The notes beneath the pieces were generated by a model, which saw only the letters and a program-made list of their open reading frames with translations, was not told the DNA's origin and ran no database searches. Below, in pieces: positions 44,865-57,462 of a stretch of DNA of 64,000 nt (its first letter is position 1; each line of letters opens with the position of its first letter). Source of the stretch: Hevea brasiliensis (taxonomy: Eukaryota; Streptophyta; Magnoliopsida; Malpighiales; Euphorbiaceae); NCBI RefSeq assembly GCF_030052815.1, contig NC_079495.1, forward strand, positions 50,755,043-50,819,042, written 5' to 3'. The position numbers and the translations under genes are program-made.

Positions 44865-47800
44865 TGTGACACCCACCTGCAGGTAAGATACCCGAGTAAG
44901 TAATGCCACACGGTGTACTGGCACACTCTAATATACCTTAATTGATTTATATCATGCTTTTGAATATAATTTGTGAAATATAATTTATTTTAAGCCATTT
45001 ACCGAAATTAATACTTATTTGAGGGTCCGAAAATTTTAAAAAAAATCCGGCAGAGTGCCGGCTAAAAATGGAGAAAACAGTTCTTCGGAACCTGTGAAAA
45101 ACACTTCCAATAAACAAATTCATTCATTCTCAACTCCAATATCAAGATCTCAACATTTCAATTTCAATTCTCAATCATCCATCACATGTGATGATCACAT
45201 ATAAATCATAAATAACCATTTACTTTTCCATTCACAAATACAATTTTCATAATTTACATAAACCTCAATATACATTACACAAGTTTAATTACATATGAGA
45301 AAATCAAAATTAAGTTACAAAATGTCAAAATGACACCTAGTGTCCTACCAATGCACTGCAGAAGTTGAAGTGACACGGACACTGTGCAGAGCTGCAGGAT
45401 GGACTCACCCAGTCTGTGGTCTACTAGGCTCACGATCTGTATCTCCAGTACCTATGCGTGGCAAAAGCAACGCGCTAAGCAATAATGCTTAGTGGTGCAA
45501 TAATATAATAAAAGAAAATAGCAAGAAATTAAATGTGTAGTGAATGTGTACATTTTATTTGTTTGGTATTTGTATATCATTTACTTTGTCCACTTTTATT
45601 CATTTGGTTGCCCCAAGTAACCTACACTAGACGACTGGACTGGATAATGGGTAAACTGGCACTGGGTATCTAGTACCTCGGGCCGTCACACCATCGGTCA
45701 CATATGCATCTCCCGGTGTGCAACAGAACAGCTAACAAGCTGTAAATACATCAGGCACAAGGCCAAATCTCAATACAAGGTCAAAATGGCTAAAAGCCAT
45801 AAAATCACAAAATGGCATATTGCCATGTGCAGTACTGCTAACTGAACCCTATTGGCATGCCAAACTATCCAAACCAATCATGTTAGGTATACTAGGGCAT
45901 TTGAAACTTTTAAATTCTTCAATTTGTGCATTTCAAGTTTTGATATCACTATTCACCTCATTGGTCAACAAAAATGTTGACTTTTGGATAGAAAATAGGT
46001 GTATTGGTTTTAACACCCCAAACATACCACATTTTGTATTTAAAACTTGTTGGAATTGATTGCCATTTCCATTTCTCAACTTAATTCTAAGAGGGCAGAA
46101 ATTTCAGTTTTTGAGACCCAATTTTACTATTCCATTAGGCCCTGTTGCAGTGGGAATTTGAGGAAATGACAAACCTGAAAGTTGTTCCTTATTTTGTCTA
46201 GTTGAATTTCCTTTTTTGAATCACTCCATTTGGAGTTTTGTAGCTCTAGAAATGGTCCAAAAACCACAGCTGGCCGGATTGCCAATCTGCAGAATTCACC
46301 ATATCTACAGTAACATAAACAGTAACTAGAGTCACTTGGTTGGATGGGTTCTGGCCATAATTTGGGGTAGGTTCCTTCATGAAAGTTGTTTTTCTATGTC
46401 TTAACTTGTTGCTGTAAAAATTTCAACTCAATTGACCAAATCTACAGTGAGTTATGGCCAAATGAACAGTTGTCATTCTGCAGAATCAGTTGCAGGGTAT
46501 CCGGATGGGGGCCAAGTTTTGGTCCTCTTGCTTTGGTCTTTTGGGCATGGTTTCTTCAGCAAAAATGTGCCATTGTAAGCCTAGTTTCATGTCCAATTGG
46601 CCAAACGCCAATTGGACCAACACAGCCCAAGTTATGGCAGTCCAAGTGGACTGAATTTTCAGTCCCTCTGCTGCTGTCCTAGGGCAGCCTACATCTTCAC
46701 TTTGCAATCCTATTTTTCAGTCCAAATTGTGCTCAACTTACCTAAAATAGTCACTAATTGACCATTAAAATGTTCTCTAATAATTTCTTAAGCCAAGTCA
46801 ATCTTTCACTTCTCAAAACCCTAATGTCCAATTCAAATTACACATAAACCTTAATTAGCATACTAGTTCAACATCCATGCATATTCATACCTGAAACATC
46901 ATTTCTAGCCACTCTAAGTTCATTAAAACAATCAAAATAATTCCTTCACAAGGGCTGCCGAAAATTCATAGTATGTATACACATAATTCTTGTTCATTTT
47001 AGTTACAATTCTTACTCAATTCAAGTTACAAATCACAAAAATAAAGAGTTTTAAGTATCTAATGCACTAACCTTGAATAGGGCAGATTTTTCCCAACTCT
47101 AAACTTCACTTTCCTTCACTTTCTAGGCTGCCAAAAGGTTGTTTAAGGTGTGGGGTAAAATTTTAATGAAGAGAGGTTAGGGTTTTGTGGTGAAACAAGG
47201 GAGAAATTAAGCTTGCTTGATTGAACATCAATGGAGGGAGGAGGGAAGGAATTTCGGCTGCATGAGGAAGAGGGTGATGGCTGATGTAATTTTTGATTAT
47301 TTGGTCTTCATTTAGTCTCTTTATTAATTAGTCAAATGATGGCTTAATTGTGATTGGTCATAGTTTTCTTAATGACATCACCATGATGTCATAAATAAGC
47401 TTTTTCCTCACTTTCTTTTCTTTCCTTCACTACTCATCTTCAATTTAATTTCTAATAATGTTTATCCATATTTTATGTCATATTAATTATTTACTCAACT
47501 GGACAAGTCGGCCAAAAATCACCTCTGAAGGCGAAATGACCAAAATGCCCTCCGTTTGGCTGAACGGGTCAAAATTGTCTGTACCGATTGAAAAATTTTT
47601 CTAAATATTTTCTTGGCATTCTAATGCCATAAGAACCTCAATGACCCTTCTCTGGAGTCCCAATAATTATTTTATAATTTTTCCCCCGGGTCTAGGGCTC
47701 CTCGTTGCGAGAACCGCAATTTCCCTCTGGTTTACCCCTCACTAGGGCACCGGCTCGTTTAACTTGGTTGTATTTTATTTCTAAAATTTTTACTAAATTT

Positions 47801-47934
47801 TTCTTATTAATATTTGAGTTAATTATGGTTCCTGACTTTAGTTTAAATATTTTTTCGGACATTCTAGCTGTCCGGACCGACACTGGTCACCGGAACAGTA
47901 GGATGTACGGAGTGGTTACCGGGAGGGTGTTACA
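44865..47934 (-). repeat. LTR C3 (5' LTR of element C)
   Basis: 3070 bp, from tgtgacaccc to gtgttaca. Very close to C2 by eye. The bases just inside the start (44871-44888, acccacctgcaggtaagata) differ from C1 and C2, which read accccttacccgtgtacag there. Antisense ORF 46386-46682 is discussed in the findings. Confidence 0.92.
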
Positions 47935-48813
47935 GCCATGGCCACCCAATTAGTAATAAGGTTTACCTTAAATGAACCTATAATCATATGTTACCATGCA
48001 CTAGAATCTCTCTGTTACAAAATCCCAACTCAAGTTGGAGTCATGGTTTATGTCAAACCCCATTTGCTGTGAATATTATGTTCTCTTTTAATTCCAGTTC
48101 TTGACTAAAAAGATTTTCTCATCAGAAACTCTTTTCTGATTAAATTTATCTATCTTGGCCAGGAACTTGAAACATCAAGAACAATTAAATGAACATAGGA
48201 TTTTATCCCTATTTACTTAGAGGAATAGATTCCATCTTGATCAACACCTACCTCCATATATAACTAGTAGGAGCTAACACATGACCATATACCCATACAC
48301 AGTACAAGTATGAAAGTAGTATCAAAATCAAACCACCTATATATAAGATAACGGTGCTATCTCAGGTCTAAAGATTATATACACTGATATGATTTATGAC
48401 AATACATTGACAAGAGTAAACTCCATGTGCTTGTCATAAGTGTCACTGGTTCGGCCTACTTATCATGTATAAGTGCCTATCATATTTGTCATATGACATG
48501 AGACTCACCATTCTATCTTATTTACATCTCATATAAATAACTTGGGAACAAACATGAATACAATCTTTCTGGATAACTCATGTCCTTATTGTGAAGTATC
48601 CTCGATTGTGAACCTATTTATGATACTTTGTGCTAGAAATACTGTCACTCATATTCTTAACAACTTAAGAATTGAATTTCTAATAAAATATCAATGGACC
48701 TTTTCTATTACACATAAATATATTATGTAAACGAAAAAGTGAAAATATCTTTTATTAATAAAGCATGTACAAGATACATACTAAATGATATACTCTAGGG
48801 CATACTACTAACA
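47935..48813 (-). repeat. 5' LTR of copia B, 5' portion (U3)
   Basis: On the minus strand it begins TGTTAGTAGTATGCCCTAGAG at 48813, a usual kind of copia LTR start, and runs to the insertion of C. It belongs with 27952-29183. No gene is seen; the ORF at 48542-48730 is antisense. Confidence 0.82.
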
Positions 48814-51284
48814 CCCCAAACTAGTCCACAAAAACTTATTAGTTCAACTTGAGAAAGCTTTAGAGGAAGGAAAGAAAAGAAGAAAAGGAAGGAATTGAAG
48901 AGTTGAACTTCAAAGTTTAAGGTCAGTGGTTTGAATTGAAAATTTATGTTTACTACTTATGTTTTTAGTATAAGTAACTTAGATCTTAACTTAAAATCAA
49001 AAGAAAATAATTATTGGGGGACCAAAAGAGAATTTTGGCCAGCCTTAGTTAGGGTTTGAAATGAATGATTTTGAGGTGTTTGAATGGTTGTTTAGGTTGA
49101 GTTGTGTATGTGAAGTATGGGTGTATGTTTTGAATGCATTAGATTTGAACTCTATGTCTATTGAGCTTATTTGAGCTGAGAAATGGTCAATTGTGACCAT
49201 TTGTGGTATGTGTGAATTGTTAGAAATGAGTTTCAATTCGGATTGGTTAGGGTCAATATACAAACAGCTTGACCTAGGTCCCTTTTAGGAACCAAAACTA
49301 AAAATTTACCAACCCAATTGGTATGATGCCAATTGGGAATGAAGATAGACACAAAATGGCACATTTTTCATTCAAGAATCATGCCTAGAAAGTGACCATA
49401 ACTTAGTGAACAATTAGGCCAAATCCGGATTAGGTCACACTGCCCTGTACAAAAATGATCAAATAAACAGTAGTTACGTAAATGACCATAAATTGGTCTA
49501 GGAAAGTCCAAATGACCTGAATTTTATACCGATAGAAATCTGAGACATAGCCCTACAACTTTCATGAAGAAAACAAACCCAAATTTTTACCATAACCTGT
49601 CCAAAAAGTCCCCTGCAGTCAGTGTACAAAAATTGCCAATATCCAGAAAATGCACAGAATTCTGGGTAACACCAAATCTGGCCAGTCCCATTCAAATAGT
49701 TATATCTTAGGCTACAAAACTCCAAATAGAGTGATTCAAAAAGGGAAATAAAGTTAAGACAATAAGGAACAACTTTGATGAAGGACACTTAGCCAAATTA
49801 CCACAGCAACTTGACCAATGGAATAGTAGAATACAAGGGACCAAAACTAAAACTTTGCAATTTCCCTTAGGAGACTTAGAAATCGAATTGGCAATCAATG
49901 CCAACAAAATTGACACCCAAAATGTGGTATATGGGTGCAATTAGAACTAGTAAACCTATTAAGTATACAAAAGTCAATGTTTTGACATGAATAATTCCAC
50001 CATACACAAAAATATAAAAGATCCAAAATTTATAAACCGTAATAAGAAGGATAAGTTTGTAAAGAAATTGTTGGAATTTAAGTATTAGAAATGGATACTG
50101 AAGCACTTTAAATTTATGTGTTTTAGTTGGAAAGGGTTCTTCGAAGGAGAAACAAAAGTTTGAGTAAATTGAGTCGACAAAAGAGGTTTGTGCACAATAA
50201 ACCTTAATTTATCGTTTTCTAATTGAAAACTTATTTAGCTATGCATTGTGAATTAGTTGTACTAATTATGGGTTTCAAGAAATGCTGTGTTGTCATTTTA
50301 TGAATGGAAATTTGAATTGGAAATTGATTTGTGTTTTGCATGAAATATTTGAATAACTTGATTTAAATTGTTTTTTATTCACACTTGGCATGACAATATC
50401 GCTATGTTCCTCCTCCATTTATGAGGTGAGTATGACTATATTCCTCCCTCTCTAGCTTGCCAGTTTGAGTTGAGTTTAGATGAGTACTCATTAGCTAGCT
50501 AGCCACCTCCCTCATTGATTTTGATTAGTGGGGTGAGTTTGCCTTGTCGTGGTGTACAACACGGCATGTTTGGAAATTTTGTGTCATGGCCTAAGTTGTG
50601 TGATTGATTGGCAACACTGTGTTTATTAAATTGTTTGATCAAATTTGTGTTATATTAAGGTTTGAAAATTGTGAAATATTTAAATTGTGATTTGTGATAA
50701 ATGTGATTTGAAAATTGAAATGTGATTGTGAAATATTTGAAGTGTGAATTGATAACAAATGTTTTATATTATATATTTTATATTTTTATTGTGCACCACT
50801 GAGTATTTTTATACTCAGCGATAGCTTTCTTTGCTATCGCAGATAAAAACAAGGAAAAAGCAGCAGAGTGAGCTGCTGATTATTGGCACTACATTGAGGC
50901 TTTTGTAAAGGTATTTAGTTATACCCTTGTAATTAGTTGATGTAAATAATGTTATAGTCATATGTATTTTTTTGTAATTGATCAGTTGTACAATCATATG
51001 TAAAAATATTATCTTTTGGCTTGTTATGGCTGTGAACTATATTGTGAATGAAATCAAATATTTTAAATGCAATGAGACTGGATTTACTTAAATGTTTTGA
51101 AATTGTCTTAAATTATAGAGATTGGTTGGATTTGTGATGATTTGAGTTTGGTGGTTGCAATTGGGTTGAAATGAATTATTTGGAAGTGTTTTTCACAAGT
51201 TTTGAATAACTATTGTTCCCAAATATAGACGGCACTCTACCGAAAATTTTCCAAAATTTGCGTAAAATAAAATTGTATAAAAAA
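48814..51284 (+). repeat. Alpha-family LTR F, left part (5' end incomplete or divergent)
   Basis: From about 49000 the sequence matches the alpha LTR (element A, reversed): ttttggccagcc, the palindromes atgagtactcat (50480-50491) and gctagctagc (50494-50503), and the gtgcaccactgagtat block near 50793. The first 150-200 bases do not match the first ~0.9 kb of the A LTR. The start abuts the copia LTR exactly, and taacacccc at the junction could belong to either. It is interrupted at 51284 by element D and continues at 62343. Confidence 0.8.
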
Positions 51285-54200
51285 TGTAACACCCTTCCGG
51301 TAACCACTCCGTACATTCTACTGTTCCGGTGACCGGTGTCGGTCCGGACAGCTAGAACGTCCAGAAAAATATTTAAACTAAAGTTAGGAACCCTAATTAA
51401 CTCAAATATTAATAAGAAAAATTTAGTAAAAATTTTAGAAATAAAATACAATCGAGTCAAACGAGTAGGTGCCCAAGCGATGGGTAATCAGGAGGAAGTT
51501 GCGTTCTCAACGAGGAGCCCTAGATCTGGGAAAAATTATAAAATAATTTTTGGGACTCCAGAGAAGGGTAATTGAGGTTCCCATGGCATTAGAATGCCAA
51601 GAAAATACTTAGAAAAATTTTTCAATCGGTACAGACAATTTTGACCCGTTAAGCCAAACGGAGGGCATTTTGGTCATTTCGCCTTCCGAGGTGATTTTTG
51701 GCCGACTTGCCCAGTTGAGTAAATAATTAATATGACATCAAATATGAAGAAATATTACTAGAAATGAAAATTGAAATGAGTAGTGGAAGAAAAGAAAAGA
51801 AAATGCAAAAATAAGGCAAAAATGACATCATTTAAAAAGTTGGACCAATCACACTTAAGCCATTGTTTGACTAACCATTAAAAGAGATAAGAGAAGACCA
51901 AATTCAACAAAATTTCAGCAGCCATCCTTCTCTCCTTAGTGCAGCCAAAACGTGAACCTCTCTCCCTCTCTCAAACTCCATTAAACCTCACTTCTCAAGC
52001 TTAATTTCTCCCTTGTTTCACCACAAAACCCTAACCTCTCTTCATTAAAATTTTACTCCACACCTTAAACAACCTTTTGGCAGCCTTGAAAGTGAAGGAA
52101 AGTGAAGTTTAGAGGTGGGAAAAATCTGCCCTAAGTGAGGTTAGTGCTACAAACTTCATTCTCCTTCTTTTAATCTTAGTTAGAATATCATTTGAGCTAA
52201 GAAATTTTAAAGAATTGAAGTAAATTACATGAGTTATGGTACTTTAAATTTTCAGCAGCCCTATGGAAGTATGAGGTTGATTGTTTTGATAAATTTAAAG
52301 TGGCTAGAAATGATGGTTAAAGTATTAAAACACATGGACATTAAACTAAGTATGTTAATTAAGTTCATGAGTAAATTTAGTTGGATATTAGGGTTTGGAA
52401 GGGTGAAAATGTGAATTGGCTTAGGAAATTGTTAGGGCACATTGTAATGGTCAATTAGTGACCATTTTAGATATGTTGACCATAAATGGGACTGAAAAAT
52501 GCTATGGAAAAGTGAGGTGAAATCTGCCCTATGGACAGCAGCATAGGGACTGAAATTTCAGTCCCTTTGCACAGCCATAACTTGGGCTGTGTAAGTCCAA
52601 TTGAATTTTGGCCAATTGGACATGAAACTAGGCTTATAATGGCACATTTTTGCTGAAGAAACCATGCCCAAAAGACCAAAGCAAGAGGACCAAAACTTGG
52701 CCCCAATCCGGAACCCTGAAACTGCCTCTGCAGAATTTGACCAAATGAACAGTAACTGTTCATTTGGCCATAACTCACTGTAGATTTGGTCAATTGGTCT
52801 GAAATTTTTACAGCAACAAGCTAAGATATAGACAAACAACTTTCATGAAGGAACCTACCCCAAATTATGGCCAGAACCCAGTCAACCAAGTGACTCAAGT
52901 CACTGTTCATGTTACTGTAGATATGGTAAATCTGCAGAATTTGAAATCCGGCCAGCTTGGGTTTTGAGCCATATCTGAGCTACAAAACTCCAAATGGAGT
53001 GATTCAAAAAAGGAAATTCAACTAGACAAAATAAGGAACAACTTTCATGTTTTACATTTCTTCAAATTCCAACAGTAACAGTGTCCAATGGAACAGTGAA
53101 GTTAGGGCATCAAAACTGAAATTTTCTGCTAGTGTGGGTTACACTTTGAATTTGCATTAACACTTAATGCCAACAAGTTTTAAACACCAAATGTGGTATG
53201 TTGGGAGTGCCAAAGGCAATGTACACATTTTTATTCTAAAAGTCAACATTGTTGTTGACCAATGATGAATAGTGACACACAAAAAGTTGAAATTCACAAA
53301 TTGACAAATTTAAGAGTTTCAAATGCCCTAGTATACCTAACAAGATTGGTTTGGATAGTTTGGCATGCCAATAGGGTTCCGTTAGCAGTACTGCACATGG
53401 CAACAATGCCATTCTGTGATTTCATGGCTTTTAGCCATTCGACTTTACATTGAGACTTGGCCTTGTGCTCGACATTATTCTGACTTGTTAGTACATTTGT
53501 TACACCGGAGATGCATATGCAACCAATGGTGTGACGGCCCGAGGTACTAGGTACCAGTGCGGTTACCCGTTATCCATCGATGCGTCTAGTGTAGGTTACT
53601 TGGGGCAACCAAATGAATAAAAGTGAACAAAGTTAATGAATTAATGAATATACCAAAATCAAACAAAGCATACACTTTGTATACACATTTATTTTTTGCT
53701 ATTTTCTTCTATTATATTATTGCACCACTAAGCATTATTGCTTAGCGCGTTGCTTTTGCCACGCCAGAGGTACTGGAGATCCCGATCGTGAGCCCGTGAG
53801 ACCACAGATCGGGTGAGTCCATCCGACAGTTCGCTCGATGTCCGTGTCACCTCACTACCTGCAGTGCATCGGTAGGGCACTAGGTGTCAGTTTGTCATTT
53901 TGATATTTTGTAGTAGATTTGTATTTTCTCATATGTATTTGATCTCATGTAATATATTTTGATGTATATGTAAATTATGAAAATTGTATTTGTTAATGGA
54001 AAAGTAGATGTTTACTTGTGATTTACATGCGAACATCACATGTGAATGATGAATGAAAATGGAAATTGAAATGTGGAAATCATGATATTGAATTTGGTGT
54101 TGATAATGAATGTTTGAGAAATATTGTTGAGATTTTGGGATATTGGAGTTTGAGATGATGAAATCAAAGTATTGGAAGTGTTTTTAACAGTTCAAGAAGA

Positions 54201-54413
54201 GCAGTTTTCTCCATTTTTATTGGTACTCACGGATTTTCTTAAAATTTTTGGAACCTTAAATGCATGATACTTTTGATAAATGGTTTAAATAATTTGTATT
54301 TCATAAATTATGTTCAAAATAATTTTCTAAATTAATTGAGAAATATTAGAGTGTGCCTTGGTACACAGGTGGCATTACTTACTCGGGTATCTTGTACGGG
54401 TAAGGGTGTCACA
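51285..54413 (+). repeat. 5' LTR of element D
   Basis: 3129 bp, tgtaacaccc to gtgtcaca. It holds the perfect inverted repeat at 52741-52767, the TGACATCA half-site (51823-51830) and CCAAT box (51844-51848), and the antisense ORFs 52467-52793 and 52558-52839. Confidence 0.94.
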
Positions 54414-54418
54414 TTTAG

Positions 54419-54430
54419 TGGTATCAGAGC
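54419..54430 (+). other. Primer binding site, initiator Met tRNA (element D)
   Basis: tggtatcagagc, five bases after the LTR end at 54413. Confidence 0.93.
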
Positions 54431-54540
54431 ACGGTTTAGGCGTTTCTGGGCCTAGATTGAGTCCATACCATGCATTGCATTTGTAAGAGTCGAGGTGACA
54501 CTAATGCAGATCTGTTTATCTTTCTTATTTTGAATAGGAT

Positions 54541-55745
54541 ATGGATCCTTCCTCTCAGAGAGCCGTTGAGGAGGAAGTGGAGAGTCATGCACCACTGCAG
54601 CGGTGAGGCCGGAGGCATGAGAGAATGCTCGCCGGCTCAAGCGAGCTGCTCGACCTCCACAGGCCATGTTCCAACAAATGGCCGACTTCTTTAGACAGAT
54701 GGCTGGGGTAATGCCAGCACCACCACCACCACCACCAGCTCCACAGCAGAAATCACACCTGGAAAGGTTAAGAAAATTTGGAGCTGTGGACTTCTATGGC
54801 AAGAGAGAAGATGACTCTGTTGCGGTAGAATTGGTTGAACCGAGCAGGCGAGTCTTAAAACAACTCCACTTGCACCCAGGCGAGAACTTAGAAGCTGCTA
54901 TATCCTTGTTACAAGACGATGCCTACGGATGGTGGGACAACGTGTCGATGAAGTGCAGCCGAAGTCAGTAACTTGGGACTTCTTCCTCTCGAGTTCAAGA
55001 AGAAATATGTGGATCTTGTATACGGAAGAGAGAAGAAGGGAATTTATTAACTTTGGCGAGAGACAATTGTCGGTGGTGAGTATGAGAAAGAATTCGTCCG
55101 ATTAAGCCGCTACGGAAGGAGATAGTCCCTAATGAGGTTTGAAAGGTGCAAGAGATTCGAAGAGGGAATGACAATATCAAGATACTGACTCACCGCCTTG
55201 GGAATCACAGAATTTAGCAAGCTAGTGGAAGGCGCAATAAAGGTTGAAAAAGTGAGAATCAATGAGCGGACCCGGAAGGGAGAGCGAGAAGAGGGGACAG
55301 TCGATCTAGTTCCACCCCTGGATTTGGGAAGAAGTTTAAGGGTCCTCACACTGCGAGTTCGGGTCGACCACGGTCGAGTCGGTCTCGGGGCGGGCCACAG
55401 TTCACCCCTAGGAGAGTCGGTCCACACCATCGGTGGGCAGCTCTCCGAGGATGGGGTTGAGGACCAGCCCGGCATCTTCTGCGTGTCCACACCGCCGAAA
55501 TGGCACAAGGGGGAATGTTGGAGAGTGGCGGTGCTTGCTTGAGATGTGGGTCGGCGAACATCAATCGAGGAAGCGCCCACGCAGAACTACTACAAGCTCC
55601 GACACAAGTAGGCACTGCTCTGCACCACCAAGGGGTAGAAGGTGCGTAAATCAGCGTGGGACCATCTCGAGGCCTACATCCGAGCGGCCAGAGAGGCCGG
55701 ATAACGGACCACTGCGAGAAATTATGCCTTGAGAGCTCGGGAGGA
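54541..55745 (+). pseudogene. gag: Gag of element D (many frameshifts)
   Basis: It starts ATG at 54541 (MDPSSQRAVEEE). The first frameshift comes within 20 codons (54590-54605). Open pieces include 54666-54971 (MFQQMADFF, the proline-rich linker, LERLRKFGAVDFYGK). The zinc-binding region near 55480-55570 is readable only by switching frames. Losses relative to N copy 2 often fall at CAG or CTG: gtcagtggcc is gtcggtggtg and ggcagagac is ggcgagagac at 55050-55080. Confidence 0.82.
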
Positions 55746-56245
55746 ACAAGATGCCGGACGTCATCGAGTGCGTTCTCCTCTACAATACTCTGTGCATGCA
55801 TTGGTGGATCCAGGATCCACTCATTCTTACATTTGCATCAACCTACCCGTAGAAAGGGGATATTGGTAGGGAGAGTGACCAAGACATTACGGTCACTAAT
55901 CCATTGGGCCACAGTGTGGTAGTGAACAAAGTATACAAGGGTTGCGTTGAGGATTCAGGGTATGAATTCTTGGCGGACCTAATTGAGTTGCCCTTCCATG
56001 AGTTTGACGTGATATTGGGAATGGATTGGTTGTCACGTCATCGAGCAATAGTTGATTGCAAATTGAAGAGAATTTCTCTAAAAACTTGAGAGGGTAATGA
56101 GATCACGGTTGTGGGGAAAGGATGATTTCTGTCCAATGTCATCTCACCACGATTGCAAGAAGAATAATGAGAAAAGGCATGAAGCCTACCTAGCACATGT
56201 GGTGGATACTAGGCGAGCTAAGCCAAACACAGTGACATACCCACA
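55746..56245 (+). pseudogene. pol: Protease region of element D
   Basis: The active site DPGS is encoded at 55807-55818 in [18 protein letters not shown]. The frame then breaks at about 55860 (VERGYW-stop instead of VERGILVGE). The C-terminal part is open at 55904-56089 ([28 protein letters not shown]). Further losses near 56085-56240 separate it from RT. Confidence 0.82.
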
Positions 56246-57106
56246 GTGAGAGACATCCCAGAGGTATTTCCTGAAGAGTTGCCTGGTTTGCCACCAGAAA
56301 GGGAAGTCGAATTTGCCATTGAGACACTGCCGGGTACAGCACCCATTTCCATTGCTCCTTATAGGATGGCACCCACTGAGTTGAGGGAGTTGAAAACTCA
56401 GTTGCAAGAGTTGCTTGATAAGGGGTTCATACGCCCCAGTGTGTCACCGTGGGGAGCTCCAGTGCTGTTTGTGAAAAAGAAGGATGGGACTTTGAGACTA
56501 TGCATCGATTACCGACAGTTAAACAAAGTGACTGTGAAGAACAAATATCCGTTGCCTAGAATTGATGATCTGTTTGATCAGTTGAAGGGAGTAGGAGTAT
56601 TTTCCAAGATTGATCTCAGATCAGGGTATCATCAGTTGGGGGTGAAGGATGCAGATGTGCCAAAGACTGCATTCAGGACCCGATATGGGCATTATGAGTT
56701 TCTAGTGATGCCCTTTGGCCTAACAAATGCACCAGCGGCATTCATGGACCTTATGAACCGTATCTTCCATCCACACTTAGATCGGTTCGTAGTGGTCTTT
56801 ATTGATGATATTTTGGTGTATTCCAAGACCAGGGAAGAACATGATGAGCATTTGAGGATTGTTCTGCAAACCCTGAAAGAAAAGAAGCTGTATGCTAAGT
56901 TGTCCAAGTGTGACTTTTGGCTGAATGAAATTGCATTCCTTGGACACATAGTGTCAGCTGATGGGATTAGGGTGGATCCCAAGAAAATAGAAGCAGTGAT
57001 GGAATGGAAGCCTCCCAGAAACACAACTGAGGTCAGAAGCTTCTTGGGGCTAGCTGGGTATTCTGAGAAGATTTGTGAAGGGATTTTCCTAATACCGCTC
57101 CAATGA
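56246..57106 (+). CDS. pol: Reverse transcriptase of element D (286-codon ORF)
   Basis: In order: linker [30 protein letters not shown] (about residues 75-90), [24 protein letters not shown], and the polymerase active site FIDD at 56798-56809 (residues 185-188), then [15 protein letters not shown] and [13 protein letters not shown]. After LGLAGY the frame is lost at about 57060, where ttctgagaag replaces ttacaggag, so the ORF ends shortly after in unrelated residues. The RT fingers and palm are complete and the thumb is broken. The enzyme makes the DNA copy of the element RNA. Confidence 0.9.
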   Translation: MRDIPEVFPEELPGLPPEREVEFAIETLPGTAPISIAPYRMAPTELRELKTQLQELLDKGFIRPSVSPWGAPVLFVKKKDGTLRLCIDYRQLNKVTVKNKYPLPRIDDLFDQLKGVGVFSKIDLRSGYHQLGVKDADVPKTAFRTRYGHYEFLVMPFGLTNAPAAFMDLMNRIFHPHLDRFVVVFIDDILVYSKTREEHDEHLRIVLQTLKEKKLYAKLSKCDFWLNEIAFLGHIVSADGIRVDPKKIEAVMEWKPPRNTTEVRSFLGLAGYSEKICEGIFLIPLQ

Positions 57107-57462
57107 CCAAGTTGTTACACAAGAATGTCAGATTTGACTGGAATGACAAGTGCCAGACCAGTTTTGAGAAGTTAAAGGCTATGTTGACAGAGGCACCAGT
57201 GTTAACACAGCCAGTGTCAGGGAAGGATTTTGTGGTTTACAGTGATGCCTCTCATAATGGGTTAGGGTGTGTGTTGATGCAAGAGGGGAAAGTGATCGCC
57301 TATGCTTCCAGACAGCTAAGGCCACATGAACAGAACTACCCTACCCATGATCTAGAGCTTGCAGCAATTATCTTCGCACTGAAGATATGGAGGCATTTTT
57401 TGTATGGTGAAAAGTGCTACGTTTACACAGACCACAATATCCTAAAATATTTGCCAACCTGA
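57103..57462 (+). CDS. pol: RT thumb and RNase H of element D (119-codon ORF)
   Basis: It starts in the thumb ([13 protein letters not shown]) and contains RNase H motifs [28 protein letters not shown] and [12 protein letters not shown]. RNase H removes the RNA strand during reverse transcription. The frame ends at TGA directly after LPT, the same codon position as the TAG in both interiors of C. The next frame (57414 onwards) picks up at [10 protein letters not shown]. Confidence 0.87.
   Translation: MTKLLHKNVRFDWNDKCQTSFEKLKAMLTEAPVLTQPVSGKDFVVYSDASHNGLGCVLMQEGKVIAYASRQLRPHEQNYPTHDLELAAIIFALKIWRHFLYGEKCYVYTDHNILKYLPT

Larger units (their letters stand above)
29184..47934 (-). mobile_element. 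Element C: gypsy with three LTRs and two gag-pol interiors
   Basis: 18.75 kb. Ends are tgtgacaccc (29184) and gtgttaca (47934), flanked by accat (29179-29183) and gccat (47935-47939), a target duplication with one mismatch. LTRs are 29184-32261, 37047-40096 and 44865-47934. The interiors, 32262-37046 and 40097-44864, each run on the minus strand from PBS through gag, protease, RT, RNase H, integrase and chromodomain to the polypurine tract. The middle LTR has no target duplication of its own. It inserted in the LTR of copia B. Confidence 0.92.
1428..48813 (-). mobile_element. Ty1/copia element B (5' LTR, leader, gag), split by A and C and cut by G
   Basis: Reading leftwards on the minus strand: 5' LTR (48813-47935 and 29183-27952), PBS (27949-27938), leader (27937-26129), gag (26128-25592, continued at 1778-1428). 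Removing element A and one tggaa copy rejoins the gag reading frame in the middle of the Gag domain, which proves the two parts were one gene. Removing element C rejoins the LTR. The pol gene and 3' LTR would lie left of 1, beyond insertion G. The LTR is unusually long for copia, about 2.1 kb after removal of C; a further unseen insertion in it cannot be excluded. Confidence 0.85.

Noticed and set aside
48542..48730. 62-codon ORF after element C
   Set aside because: It lies in the copia U3, antisense to the element, with no recognisable domain.
55110..55801. 156- and 151-codon minus-strand ORFs
   Set aside because: Antisense shadows of the D gag linker and protease start; no family resemblance.
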